Assembly (NCBI GenBank): GCA_001189495.1
Contig: CP012068.1
Coordinates: 806,001 to 870,000 of the forward strand
From: Eubacterium sulci ATCC 35585
GTDB taxonomy: Bacteria > Bacillota > Clostridia > Peptostreptococcales > Anaerovoracaceae
DNA length: 64,000 nucleotides
Direction: 5' to 3'
In this document: piece by piece, positions 51,981-61,568 of the stretch
Position numbering within the stretch: the first letter of the stretch is position 1
How the letters are laid out: every line of letters begins with the position of its first letter
Notes under the pieces: generated by a model
What the model was told of the DNA's origin: nothing
The model's input: the letters and a program-made list of their open reading frames with translations, nothing else
Databases searched by the model: none
Program-made: the position numbers and the translations under genes

Positions 51981-54900
51981 TGTACTTCAAAAGATTAGAA
52001 ATGCATGGATTCAAATCATTTGCAGATCCTGTTGTTATTGAGTTTCATGAGGGAATAACATGCGTTGTCGGTCCTAACGGAAGCGGCAAGAGCAATATAA
52101 GTGATGCCATCAGATGGGTACTCGGAGAACAAAGTCCGAAAGCGCTGAGAGGTGGCAAGATGGAAGAAGTTATCTTTGCTGGTACTGCAAGTAGAAAATC
52201 GCGCGGTATGGCAGAGGTTGTTCTTGTCATAGATAATTCTAGTGGAATCCTAAATGTTGACTACAACGAGGTAGCAATAACAAGAAGGATGTATCGCTCA
52301 GGTGAGAGTGAATACCTTATCAACAACAATCCTTGCAGACTAAGGGATATACGTGAGCTTATCATGGATACAGGTATAGGAGTAGATGGGTACTCTTTGA
52401 TTGGACAGGGTAAGATTGCAGATATCGTGAGCACCAAGCCGGAGAGTAGAAGAGAAATCTTTGAGGAAGCGGCTGGTGTTGTAATGTACAAAAACAGACG
52501 AAGCGATGCTGAGAAAAAGCTAGAATCGACATCGGCTAATCTCGAACGTGTGGATGACATTGTTTCTGAAATCGAGTCTCGTATAGGCCAGCTTAAGGAA
52601 GATAGCGAAAAAGCCAAGGAATTTGTAGAGCTTAGAGATAAGTATAAGGATTTAGAGATAAATCTTATTTTAAGAAACATCGCTAATATCGAAAAAAATA
52701 GCGAAACATATAGGGCAGATATTGCAGGATTTGAGTCTGAGATATCAAAGGTAAAAGAAGAGAGCGAGGCTCTAATAAATAGATATGAGGAGCTAACAAG
52801 TAGAAGAGAACTTTTAGACAAGCTTTCAGATGAGACTCGCGATAAGATTATGGATGCGGTCCAGAGAATTAACTCTGCTATAAGCGAGGGCAAACTCAGC
52901 GAGCAAAGACTAGTCGGAATTGAAAACGAAAGCAATATTATAAACTCAGATATTGTTTCAATTAACGAGAGAAAGCTTGCAGAAGAGGAATTGCTTTCTA
53001 GCGCTAGCGAGGAATTTGACTATTTAAGCAAAGAACTCGAAAATGCAAAGCTAATTTTAAATGAGAAAATTGCAAAGTATAATGAGCTGGCATCACGTCA
53101 GGCAGAAAAACTTGCAGAGGCTGATGATGGAAAACGTAAGGTATTTGAGCTTCATAATAGAGTTAGCGCAAGCGAAAGTGAATCTAAGGGTTACGAGAAC
53201 CTCAAGAAGACGCTTCTAAGAAGAAGAGAAGAACTAGAAGAACTTAGAGATGAAAATAGCGAAGCAGATAGGCAGATAAGCGATAGTCTAAGTGGTAATC
53301 TTCAAGAAATCGAAGAGTGTGAGGCAAGGGTTGAGAAGCTAAAATTAAAGCTTTCAGAGTTAGAGACTAGCATAGCAAAGACATCTGCAAACATTAAAGA
53401 TAAGGAAGAACAGCTTGCTAGAGAGCGTCTAGAAGCTGGAAGAATACAGACTAGGCTCCATACCATAGAGGAGATGGAGAGCAATTATGAAGGCTATAAC
53501 CTAGGCGTTAGAGCTTTGATGAAGCAGAACCTAAGCGGAATTAGAGGCGTAACAGCTGAGCTTATGGATGTACCAAAGGGCTATGAGCTTGCTATTGAAA
53601 CTGCAATGGGAGCATCGCTTCAGAATGTAATTTGTGAAAATGATGATGATGCAAAGCGTGCTGTAAAGTTCCTAAAAGAAAATCGCGTAGGAAGAATAAC
53701 CTTCCTTCCTATAGCATCAATTAGAGCTAGCAAGCAAGCTATAAGCGATAAACTAAAAGACGATAAGGGCTTTTTGGGTATGGCTGTTTATATTATAAGC
53801 TTTGATAAAGAGCTAGCAAATATCTATAGCTATCTGTTAGGCAGAGTTGCTATTGTTAAAGACATGGATAGTGCTATTAGACTATCAAAGGTGTCACAGG
53901 GACTAAGATTTGTTACTCCAGAAGGAGAAATTGTAAATGCATCAGGTGCTATCACAGGTGGTGCATATAAGAATAAATCGGCAAATCTGCTTGAGCGTAA
54001 GGCTGAGATAAGCGACCTAGAGAAGGGCCTTAAGGCATACAAACTCAGCATAGAGAAGATGGGCGAGGAGTTATCAAAACTCAAAGCTAAGCAGACTGAC
54101 GAAAGAGAGATGTTCAATGATTTAAGTTCTGACCATAGAGATGCAGACCTAAATCTTAACAGATTGAAAAGCCTTGTAGAGTCAGAAAAAATCAGAGCTG
54201 AGGAGCAGTCAAAGAACCTAAAGCGTGTAGAATCAGAGCTTGCTGAGATTGATAAGCAGACCAAGGAAGCTGATGAATTAATTCTAAAGCTTAATAATCA
54301 AGCTTTAGAGCTGCAGAATGAAATCGATATAATTCAGGCAAATACCGAATCAGTCCTTCAGGAAATTGATTCTATCAAAGATGAAACCGATAAGGCAAGC
54401 GAAGGCGTAACAAAGCACAGAATCATACTAAATGAGCTTGAGACAAGGCTAGAAAACAGCGAATCTGAAAAGAGCAGGATAAAAAGACAGCTTGAGTCTA
54501 TGGAAAGCCAGCTAAATGATAAGATGGAGGCTCTTGATAAGCTTAAGTTAGAGAAGGATCTGCTTTTGAATAGCAGAGACAATAAGGAAGTTCTTGAGAT
54601 TTTTGAAAGAGAAAAGCTAGAACTTGAATCAAACCTAGCAGAGGTAAGCGAGGATAGACAGACTGTAATCACCCAGCTTCAGGAGTTTGACGAGAAACAG
54701 AAAGGCGCTTTAGATAAGCTCAATGGACTAAGAGATAACAAGTATCAGCTAGATCTAAAGATTAGCAAGAGTGAGGCTCAGCTAGAATCACTGAAGGAAA
54801 AACTATGGGATGAGTTTGAGATAAGCTATGCTCAGGCCATGGACTTCAAAAAAGAAGATTTTGTTTACTCACAAGCAGCCAAGGAAGAACGCAGAATCAA

Positions 54901-55525
54901 AAGTCGTATGAGAGAGCTAGGCGATGTAAACATTGGTGCCATAGCCGAATACGAACAGGTTTCAGAGCGTTATGAATTCCTGACATCTCAGAGAAACGAT
55001 ATAAATGCAGCTAAAGAAGAACTTCTAAAAATCATCTCAGATATGGATAAGACCATAAGGAGGAGATTTAAAGATAACTTTGATAAGGTGGTTGTTAACT
55101 TTGAGGAGATATTCAAGTCTCTGTTTGGCGGTGGATATGCAGAGTTAAGGCTAGAAGATGAGAACAATCCACTGACAAGTGGAATTGAGATTATCGCACA
55201 GCCACCAGGAAAGAAACTTCAGAACATCAACTTAATGTCAGGTGGTGAGAAGACCATGACAGCAATTGCACTGATGTTTGCGGTACTCAAGACAAAACCT
55301 ACACCATTTTGCATACTTGATGAGGTAGAAGCCGCACTTGACGATAGCAATATAGATAGATTTGCAGAGTATCTGAAGAACTTTAAAGAAATACAGTTTA
55401 CACTAGTAACTCACCAAAAAGCAACGATGGAGCATGCGGACGTACTATACGGTGTAACCATGCCAGAGCACGGAATATCTAAAGTGCTAAGTCTGAGACT
55501 GGGCGATGATTTTGAGATAGAGTAA
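51980..55525 (+). CDS. smc: Chromosome segregation protein SMC
   Basis: 1181-residue condensin ATPase. N-terminal head with Walker A GPNGSGKSN (about 32-40), two long coiled coils (about 170-500 and 680-1010), the hinge (about 515-670, GVTAELMDVPKGYELAIETAM), then the C-terminal head with signature LMSGGEKTMTA and Walker B FCILDEVEAALDD. It sits in the conserved rnc-smc-ftsY order. scpA and scpB are not in the window. Confidence 0.98.
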   Translation: MYFKRLEMHGFKSFADPVVIEFHEGITCVVGPNGSGKSNISDAIRWVLGEQSPKALRGGKMEEVIFAGTASRKSRGMAEVVLVIDNSSGILNVDYNEVAITRRMYRSGESEYLINNNPCRLRDIRELIMDTGIGVDGYSLIGQGKIADIVSTKPESRREIFEEAAGVVMYKNRRSDAEKKLESTSANLERVDDIVSEIESRIGQLKEDSEKAKEFVELRDKYKDLEINLILRNIANIEKNSETYRADIAGFESEISKVKEESEALINRYEELTSRRELLDKLSDETRDKIMDAVQRINSAISEGKLSEQRLVGIENESNIINSDIVSINERKLAEEELLSSASEEFDYLSKELENAKLILNEKIAKYNELASRQAEKLAEADDGKRKVFELHNRVSASESESKGYENLKKTLLRRREELEELRDENSEADRQISDSLSGNLQEIEECEARVEKLKLKLSELETSIAKTSANIKDKEEQLARERLEAGRIQTRLHTIEEMESNYEGYNLGVRALMKQNLSGIRGVTAELMDVPKGYELAIETAMGASLQNVICENDDDAKRAVKFLKENRVGRITFLPIASIRASKQAISDKLKDDKGFLGMAVYIISFDKELANIYSYLLGRVAIVKDMDSAIRLSKVSQGLRFVTPEGEIVNASGAITGGAYKNKSANLLERKAEISDLEKGLKAYKLSIEKMGEELSKLKAKQTDEREMFNDLSSDHRDADLNLNRLKSLVESEKIRAEEQSKNLKRVESELAEIDKQTKEADELILKLNNQALELQNEIDIIQANTESVLQEIDSIKDETDKASEGVTKHRIILNELETRLENSESEKSRIKRQLESMESQLNDKMEALDKLKLEKDLLLNSRDNKEVLEIFEREKLELESNLAEVSEDRQTVITQLQEFDEKQKGALDKLNGLRDNKYQLDLKISKSEAQLESLKEKLWDEFEISYAQAMDFKKEDFVYSQAAKEERRIKSRMRELGDVNIGAIAEYEQVSERYEFLTSQRNDINAAKEELLKIISDMDKTIRRRFKDNFDKVVVNFEEIFKSLFGGGYAELRLEDENNPLTSGIEIIAQPPGKKLQNINLMSGGEKTMTAIALMFAVLKTKPTPFCILDEVEAALDDSNIDRFAEYLKNFKEIQFTLVTHQKATMEHADVLYGVTMPEHGISKVLSLRLGDDFEIE

Positions 55526-55534
55526 GGAGGAAAG

Positions 55535-56437
55535 ATGGCAATCTTAGGAGGAAAGAAAAAAGGTTTTTTCGGAAAACTATCCGAGAGAATAAGCGATACT
55601 CTGATGTCGCGCGCAACGGTAGATGAGGAGATGCTCGATGAGCTAGAAGAGATTCTTATAACCTCAGATATCGGAATGGATACGACTATGAGGATAATGC
55701 AAGACCTCCGTGACCATATCCAGATTAACCACATAACAAAACCAGAGAGAGTCAAAGACGCGCTTACAAATGTAATGACGCTGATTTTGAACAAGGGAGA
55801 TAGATGTAAGCTTTGCGATAAGACACCGCTTATAATCCTTGTAATCGGAATAAATGGTGGCGGAAAAACAACTTCAATTGCAAAGCTTGGAAATATGCTA
55901 AAGGCTCAAGGTAAGAGCGTAATGTTTGCAGCAGCAGATACTTTTAGAGCTGCAGCATCTGAACAACTAAAAATTTGGGGAGACAGAATCGGTGTAAATA
56001 CTGTTATGCATCAGGAAGGAGCAGATCCTTCTGCAGTAATTTATGATGCTATTCAGTCAGCAAAGGCAAGAAACATAGATGTACTTATCTGCGATACAGC
56101 TGGAAGACTACAGACTAAAAAGAACCTCATGAATGAACTTGAGAAGATGAATAAGGTTATTTCGAGAGAGTTTCCAGAAGCAAACAGGGAGACTTTGCTT
56201 GTACTTGATGCCACAAATGGCAAGAATGCTATTTCTCAGGCCAAGGAATTCAATGAAGTTGCTGAAATTACAGGACTCATTCTAACAAAGCTTGACGGAA
56301 CAGCAAAGGGCGGTATAGCTATAAGCATTACAGATGAATTCAACATGCCTATAAAGTTTATTGGAGTAGGTGAAGGTCTAAATGATCTTAAGCCTTTTGA
56401 TGCTAGAGAGTTTGCAGGAGGTATTTTTGATGAGTAG
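55535..56437 (+). CDS. ftsY: Signal recognition particle receptor FtsY
   Basis: 300-residue SRP receptor GTPase with N (about 20-95) and G domains. G1 INGGGKTTS, G3 DTAGRLQTKKNLM, G4 TKLDGTAKGG and the terminal GVGEGLNDLKPFDAREF are visible. The long acidic A domain of E. coli FtsY is missing, as usual in Firmicutes. The ATG has AGGAGG at its front. ffh, which often lies next to it, is absent from this run. It overlaps der by 8 bases. Confidence 0.97.
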   Translation: MAILGGKKKGFFGKLSERISDTLMSRATVDEEMLDELEEILITSDIGMDTTMRIMQDLRDHIQINHITKPERVKDALTNVMTLILNKGDRCKLCDKTPLIILVIGINGGGKTTSIAKLGNMLKAQGKSVMFAAADTFRAAASEQLKIWGDRIGVNTVMHQEGADPSAVIYDAIQSAKARNIDVLICDTAGRLQTKKNLMNELEKMNKVISREFPEANRETLLVLDATNGKNAISQAKEFNEVAEITGLILTKLDGTAKGGIAISITDEFNMPIKFIGVGEGLNDLKPFDAREFAGGIFDE

Positions 56438-57749
56438 ACCTATCGTTGCCGTTGTTGGCAGACCAAATGTTGGAAAATCAACATTTTTTAATAAGATAGT
56501 AGGAAGAAGAGTTTCAATTGTTGAAGACACTCCAGGCGTAACACGTGACCGTATATACGCTGAAGCTGAATGGAACGGAATTGGATTTGATCTTATCGAT
56601 ACTGGAGGTATAGAACCAGATAGCAAGGATATAATCCTTTCCCAGATGCGTGAGCAGGCGCAGATGGCTATGGATATGGCAGATGTAATTCTCTTTATCG
56701 TAGATGGTAAGGATGGAATTACTACAGCAGATGAAGAAGTCGCAACCATGCTTCGCAGAACCGGAAAGAAGATTATTTTGCTCGTAAACAAGATAGATAA
56801 CCCTCGCAAGATTCCTGATAACTTCTATGATTTCTATACCTTAGGACTTGGCGAGCCAATTCCTATTTCTTCAGTAAATATGCTTAATCTAGGTGATGTT
56901 CTTGACGATATAGTTAAATCATTCCCAGATAATAAATACGAAGAAACTGATGATATCAAGGTTTCCGTGATAGGAAAACCGAATGTAGGCAAGTCTTCGT
57001 TAATAAATGCTCTAGTTGACGATAATAGAGTTATAGTTTCTCCAATTGCAGGAACAACTAGAGATGCTATAGATACTCCTTTTGAGTGGGAAGGCGACAA
57101 ATACCTTCTTATCGATACTGCAGGTATCAGAAGAAAGAGCAAAGTAAATGAGGATATAGAGCGATACAGCGTAATTAGATCCATAGCAGCGATAGAAAGA
57201 TGTGATGTATGTCTTCTTTTGATAGACGCGGAGGAAGGCCTTACAGAGCAAGATAAGAAAATTGCAGGTGAGGCTCACGAGGCTGGTAAGGGAATAGTTG
57301 TTGTAGTAAATAAGTGGGACCTTATTCACAAGGAAACAAATACGATGCGCGATTATAGGCGTAAGATAGAGGCAGAGCTTCTTTTCATGTCCTATGCGCC
57401 AGTTGTATTTATTTCCGCACTTAAGAGGGAAAGGCTCAGTGAGGTTATGGCAATGGTTAAGTTTGTTGCCGAAAAACGCGCTCTCAGAGTTCCTACAGGA
57501 CAGCTTAATAGCTTGATTGCAGACGCTGTTTTGATGAACCAGCCACCAGCTGACAAGGGTAGAAGACTTAAGGTCTACTATGCGAGCCAGATTGGTGTAA
57601 AACCACCGCTATTTGCATTTTCAATAAACGATAGAGAACTTATGCACTTCTCATATGCTAGATATCTTGAGAATAAGATAAGGGCAGCCTTTGGTTTTGA
57701 GGGAACATCTATAAAGTTCCTGTTTAGAGAAAGAGGAGAAAAGGAGTAG
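56430..57749 (+). CDS. der: Ribosome assembly GTPase Der/EngA
   Basis: 439-residue tandem GTPase for 50S assembly. The start is ATG 56430, 8 bases after GGAGG; an in-frame ATG at 56382 lies inside ftsY. First GTPase domain: G1 GRPNVGKST, DTGG, NKID. Second: G1 GKPNVGKSS, DTAGIRR, NKWD. The C-terminal KH-like domain (about 350-439) ends with FLFRERG. plsY follows after 2 bases. Confidence 0.97.
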   Translation: MSRPIVAVVGRPNVGKSTFFNKIVGRRVSIVEDTPGVTRDRIYAEAEWNGIGFDLIDTGGIEPDSKDIILSQMREQAQMAMDMADVILFIVDGKDGITTADEEVATMLRRTGKKIILLVNKIDNPRKIPDNFYDFYTLGLGEPIPISSVNMLNLGDVLDDIVKSFPDNKYEETDDIKVSVIGKPNVGKSSLINALVDDNRVIVSPIAGTTRDAIDTPFEWEGDKYLLIDTAGIRRKSKVNEDIERYSVIRSIAAIERCDVCLLLIDAEEGLTEQDKKIAGEAHEAGKGIVVVVNKWDLIHKETNTMRDYRRKIEAELLFMSYAPVVFISALKRERLSEVMAMVKFVAEKRALRVPTGQLNSLIADAVLMNQPPADKGRRLKVYYASQIGVKPPLFAFSINDRELMHFSYARYLENKIRAAFGFEGTSIKFLFRERGEKE

Positions 57750-57751
57750 GG

Positions 57752-58357
57752 ATGATCAGCATAAAATTTGTTATCTTACTTTTGATAGCTTACATGCTAG
57801 GTAATATTTCACCGTCTACAATCCTTGCTAAGGCAAAGGGTATAGACATCAAAAAGGCGGGAAGTGGAAACGCAGGTACAACGAATGCTCTTAGAGTTCT
57901 CGGTGCAAAGGCAGCAGTTATAACTCTAGTAATAGATATTGGTAAGGGATTTCTCGCTGTTTTTTTTGCAGGTATGTTTCTTAACCCTATGCAGGTATCT
58001 TTCTGTGCACTAGCAGTATTTCTAGGACACGTTTGGCCTTTGTTGCTAAAATTCAAGGGAGGAAAAGGCGTTGCTACAGCATTTGGAGCGCTACTGGCAC
58101 TCAATTGGCAGCTCGCTTTGATATGCCTAGGTATAGTAGTACTAGTAGTACTTGTTACAAGGATGGTTTCACTAGGTTCTGTAACGGCAGCTCTTGCATT
58201 TCCATTTTTAGCGTACTTTATGGAGAAAGAGTTTCTTCCTGCTGGCATTTGCATGGCTCTGATTTTGATATTCAAGCATAGAGCTAATATAGCTAGAATT
58301 CTATCTGGAAACGAAAGTAAGCTAAGCTTTAAGAAAAAGGAGAATAAAGGTGAATAA
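57752..58357 (+). CDS. plsY: Acyl-phosphate:glycerol-3-phosphate acyltransferase PlsY
   Basis: 201-residue membrane enzyme making lysophosphatidic acid. Conserved loops: GNISPSTILAKAKGIDI with GSGNAGTTNALRVLG, and KFKGGKGVATAFG. About five hydrophobic segments are seen. It overlaps gpsA by 8 bases; gpsA supplies its glycerol-3-phosphate substrate, and plsX supplies acyl-phosphate. Confidence 0.96.
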   Translation: MISIKFVILLLIAYMLGNISPSTILAKAKGIDIKKAGSGNAGTTNALRVLGAKAAVITLVIDIGKGFLAVFFAGMFLNPMQVSFCALAVFLGHVWPLLLKFKGGKGVATAFGALLALNWQLALICLGIVVLVVLVTRMVSLGSVTAALAFPFLAYFMEKEFLPAGICMALILIFKHRANIARILSGNESKLSFKKKENKGE

Positions 58358-59360
58358 GACAATCGATACAAAGATTACAGTAGTCGGATTCGGAAGCTGG
58401 GGAACAGCGCTAACAGTTCTTTTAGCAAATAAAGGCTATGATGTCAAAGTTACGGCAAGAAATATTGACCACATTGCAGAGGTAGAGTATCTTAGATCAA
58501 ATATTAGATATTTGCCACAGGTTAGAATACCGGACAGCGTAAAGTTTGAGAGCGTGCTAAATACAGCAGTTGAAGATGCAGACATAATTCTATTTGCAGT
58601 TCCGGCTCAGCATTTTGCTAACACGCTAAGAAAGGCTATTAGTTCAATTTCTGAGGATACAATACTTGTTAATGTTGCAAAGGGTATAGATATGAAGAGC
58701 CTCAAGAGGCTTTCAGAGCTTGCTGAAGAGATTGCACCAAATAATAGTTATGTTGCTCTATCTGGTCCATCACACGCAGAGGAGGTTGGCAGAAATATGC
58801 CAGCTGGCGTTGTTGCAGCATCTAAGGACAATGAGGCTGCGCTTAAGGTTCAGGAAGTATTCATGAACGATAGATTTAGAGTTTATACACACGATGATAT
58901 TATCGGTGTTGAGCTTGGCGGTGCACTTAAGAATATTATGGCTATCGGTGCAGGAATATCTGATGGTCTAGGATATGGAGATAGTGCAAAGGCAGCATTG
59001 ATGACTAGGGGGATTGCAGAAATTGCAAGACTTGGAGTTAGTCTTGGTGCAAAGAAGGAAACTTTTGCAGGACTTAGTGGCATAGGCGATCTTATAGTAA
59101 CCTGCACAAGTAATCACTCAAGAAATAGACGTTGTGGTCTTTTGATTGGCCAGGGAATGAGTCCAACAGAGGCTGCTGATAGTATAGGAATGGTTGTTGA
59201 AGGAATAAGCACATGCGAAGCTGCATATAAGCTTGCTAAATCTCTGGGTGTAGATATGCCTATTACTGAGATGATTCATGCCTGCTTAAGCGGCGAAATC
59301 AATGCAAAGGAAGCTATAGATGTCCTAATGACACGTAGCCCAAAAGACGAAAGAAAATAA
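58350..59360 (+). CDS. gpsA: NAD(P)-dependent glycerol-3-phosphate dehydrogenase
   Basis: 336-residue enzyme making glycerol 3-phosphate. The N-terminal Rossmann motif VVGFGSWGTALTVLLA, LSGPSHAEEVGRNMP, the catalytic Lys region VELGGALKNIMAIG and LSGIGDLIVTCTSNHSRNR are visible. The start is GTG 58350, overlapping plsY. It completes the phosphatidic acid set of this operon. Confidence 0.97.
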   Translation: MNKTIDTKITVVGFGSWGTALTVLLANKGYDVKVTARNIDHIAEVEYLRSNIRYLPQVRIPDSVKFESVLNTAVEDADIILFAVPAQHFANTLRKAISSISEDTILVNVAKGIDMKSLKRLSELAEEIAPNNSYVALSGPSHAEEVGRNMPAGVVAASKDNEAALKVQEVFMNDRFRVYTHDDIIGVELGGALKNIMAIGAGISDGLGYGDSAKAALMTRGIAEIARLGVSLGAKKETFAGLSGIGDLIVTCTSNHSRNRRCGLLIGQGMSPTEAADSIGMVVEGISTCEAAYKLAKSLGVDMPITEMIHACLSGEINAKEAIDVLMTRSPKDERK

Positions 59361-59373
59361 CTTAGGAGGACAG

Positions 59374-60687
59374 ATGTCCAGAACATTTCATATAACAACA
59401 TTTGGCTGTCAGATGAACGAGCATGACTCTGAGGTTATCGACGGTCTTCTAACAGAAAGAGGCTTTTCAAGCGTCAAAGAGCGAAAAGATGCCTCTATAG
59501 TAATTATAAATACATGTAGCGTCAGAGATAATGCTGATAAGCGCTTCTTTGGAACGCTAGGACAGCTTAAGAAACGAAAAGAAAGCGACCCTTCTTTTAT
59601 CGTATGTGTCTGTGGATGCATGATGCAGCAGCAGAGGGTTGTCGATACTATAAAAGCTAAGTACCCCTGGGTAGATGTAATTTTTGGTACAAACAGCATT
59701 CACCATATTCCAGAGTTAATCGAAAAGGTTGCAATCGAGAAGGAGAAGGTTGTTGATATTATTGAAAACACAGAGGAAATAGTCGAGGGGCTCCCAGCTA
59801 AGAGACTATTTGATCACAAAGCACTAGTAAACATCATGTTTGGATGTAATAACTTCTGCACCTACTGCATAGTTCCATACACAAGGGGACGTGAAAAGAG
59901 CAGAGCGCCAGAGGCTATAGTAGCTGAGGTTAAAGGCCTAGTAGCAGATGGAGTTAAGGAAATTATGCTCCTTGGTCAAAATGTTAACTCATATGATGGT
60001 AATGGAACTAGCTTTGCTGAACTTCTCAAAATGCTAAACGATGTAGATGGGCTTGAGCGCATACGCTTTATGACATCAAACCCAAAAGACCTTTCAGATG
60101 AGCTTATTGAAGCTTTTGCAGTCTGTGATAAGCTTTGCCGTAACTTGCATCTGCCTATTCAGTCAGGAAGTAATAGAGTTCTTAAGCGAATGAACAGAAA
60201 GTATACCAGAGAAGATTATCTTAAGCTCATAGAAAAGCTTAGAAAGACAGTTCCTGATATTACGCTTTCTACAGATATAATAGTAGGTTTTCCTGGAGAG
60301 ACAAACGAAGACTTTGAGGAAACTTTAAGCATTGTCAAAGAAGTTGAGTACGATTCAGCATTCACCTTTATTTATTCTATAAGAAAGGGAACCCCTGCAG
60401 AGAAGTTTGAGGATCAGATTGAGGAAAGCGAAAAGCATAGGAGATTTGACCTTCTTGTAAATGCTGTAAACGAAATAAGCGAGAAGAAGAACAAAGCTTA
60501 TCAGGATAGGGTAGAAAAAGTTCTAGTAGATGGCGTAAGTAAGAATGATAAGTCAACGCTTACAGGAAGAACGGATGGATTTAAGCTAGTGAACTTTGCT
60601 GGTAAGAAGGAACTGATAGGAAGCATAGTTGATGTTAAGATTACGGATGCCAAGACCTTCAGTCTCTTTGGCGAAGTTATAGAATAG
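59374..60687 (+). CDS. miaB: tRNA-2-methylthio-N6-dimethylallyladenosine synthase MiaB
   Basis: 437-residue radical SAM methylthiotransferase. The N-terminal UPF0004 domain has Cys in TFGCQMNEHDSE, NTCSVRDNA and CGCMMQQ. The radical SAM cluster is CNNFCTYCIVP (about 155-165) and a TRAM domain covers about 372-437. MiaB adds the 2-methylthio group to i6A37. miaA is not present here. AGGAGG precedes the start. Confidence 0.96.
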   Translation: MSRTFHITTFGCQMNEHDSEVIDGLLTERGFSSVKERKDASIVIINTCSVRDNADKRFFGTLGQLKKRKESDPSFIVCVCGCMMQQQRVVDTIKAKYPWVDVIFGTNSIHHIPELIEKVAIEKEKVVDIIENTEEIVEGLPAKRLFDHKALVNIMFGCNNFCTYCIVPYTRGREKSRAPEAIVAEVKGLVADGVKEIMLLGQNVNSYDGNGTSFAELLKMLNDVDGLERIRFMTSNPKDLSDELIEAFAVCDKLCRNLHLPIQSGSNRVLKRMNRKYTREDYLKLIEKLRKTVPDITLSTDIIVGFPGETNEDFEETLSIVKEVEYDSAFTFIYSIRKGTPAEKFEDQIEESEKHRRFDLLVNAVNEISEKKNKAYQDRVEKVLVDGVSKNDKSTLTGRTDGFKLVNFAGKKELIGSIVDVKITDAKTFSLFGEVIE

Positions 60688-60690
60688 TAA

Positions 60691-61419
60691 ATGGAGAAAA
60701 AGATGAAGATAAATCAAAACCAGTTAAATTCAGCGATTCTGCTAGTTGCACTTGTCGTAGTACTTAACCTTTTGCAAGGACACGACACATTCAGCATTGA
60801 TATGATTATAACAAAGCTATATATGCTTCCTGGAATAATCATAGGACTTACGCTACATGAGTTTTCTCATGCAATGGTATCATATAAGCTTGGCGATCCA
60901 ACTCCAAAGGAACAGGGAAGAGTAACTGTAAATCCACTTAAGCATATTGATCCAATTGGATTCGTAGCACTTATCATGGCAGGATTTGGATGGGGAGTGC
61001 CAGTACAGATAAATCCTAACTACTATAAGAACAGAAGATTAGGTGAGGCACTTGTAGCGGTTGCAGGTGTAACTATGAATCTAATAATTGCATTTGTATT
61101 TGCACTTATACTTAAGCTTATGTATTCAAGTGGAATTGCTGTAAGTACTAATGAGCCTTTACATGTAATAGCTATGATATTGCAGTATGGCATTTTAGTA
61201 AATATAATTCTCATGGTATTCAACTTGCTTCCAATTCCGCCACTAGATGGATTTAATTTTGTAACACAGATATTTAGACTTGATAAATACTCATGGTGGT
61301 ATCAGTTCTACCGTCTTGGTACATTTATTTTGCTAGGACTAATTTTACTAAATGTACTTGATATAGTAATTAATCCACTAATATACGGATTGTTTAATGC
61401 AATAATGGGCATAGTGTAA
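60691..61419 (+). CDS. Site-2 protease family (M50) membrane metalloprotease
   Basis: 242-residue integral membrane zinc protease-like protein. The HEFSHA zinc motif lies in the second hydrophobic region (about 56-61), and the second motif is LLPIPPLDGFNF with the Asp ligand. The VTVNPLKHIDPIG loop and five to six hydrophobic segments match the minimal M50 group without PDZ or CBS domains. Substrate is unknown. It is the last gene of the valS run; no strong terminator follows before the clpB control region. Confidence 0.9.
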   Translation: MEKKMKINQNQLNSAILLVALVVVLNLLQGHDTFSIDMIITKLYMLPGIIIGLTLHEFSHAMVSYKLGDPTPKEQGRVTVNPLKHIDPIGFVALIMAGFGWGVPVQINPNYYKNRRLGEALVAVAGVTMNLIIAFVFALILKLMYSSGIAVSTNEPLHVIAMILQYGILVNIILMVFNLLPIPPLDGFNFVTQIFRLDKYSWWYQFYRLGTFILLGLILLNVLDIVINPLIYGLFNAIMGIV

Positions 61420-61468
61420 ATCGCAAAAGGCCTGTAATTTCAAAGCAAAATAAAATAGAAGAAAAATA

Positions 61469-61495
61469 TTAGCACTCATCGTAAAAGAGTGCTAA
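61469..61495 (+). promoter_or_regulatory. CIRCE operator (HrcA site) upstream of clpB
   Basis: Exact consensus TTAGCACTC-N9-GAGTGCTAA. This is the binding site of the heat-shock repressor HrcA. Confidence 0.97.
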
Positions 61496-61503
61496 TATTT
61501 TTG

Positions 61504-61532
61504 TTGTTTTTTGAAATAAAGGGGTATATAAT
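61504..61532 (+). promoter_or_regulatory. Putative clpB promoter
   Basis: TTGTTT (61504-61509), 17-bp spacer, TATAAT (61527-61532), 8 bases after CIRCE and about 37 before the start codon. Confidence 0.6.
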
Positions 61533-61568
61533 ATAAGTAATGAAGATGAGAATCAAGGAGGTATAACC

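Noticed and set aside
52261..52935. 224-aa minus-strand frame inside smc
   Set aside because: Shadow of the coiled-coil codons of smc; Ser/Leu-rich low-complexity translation.
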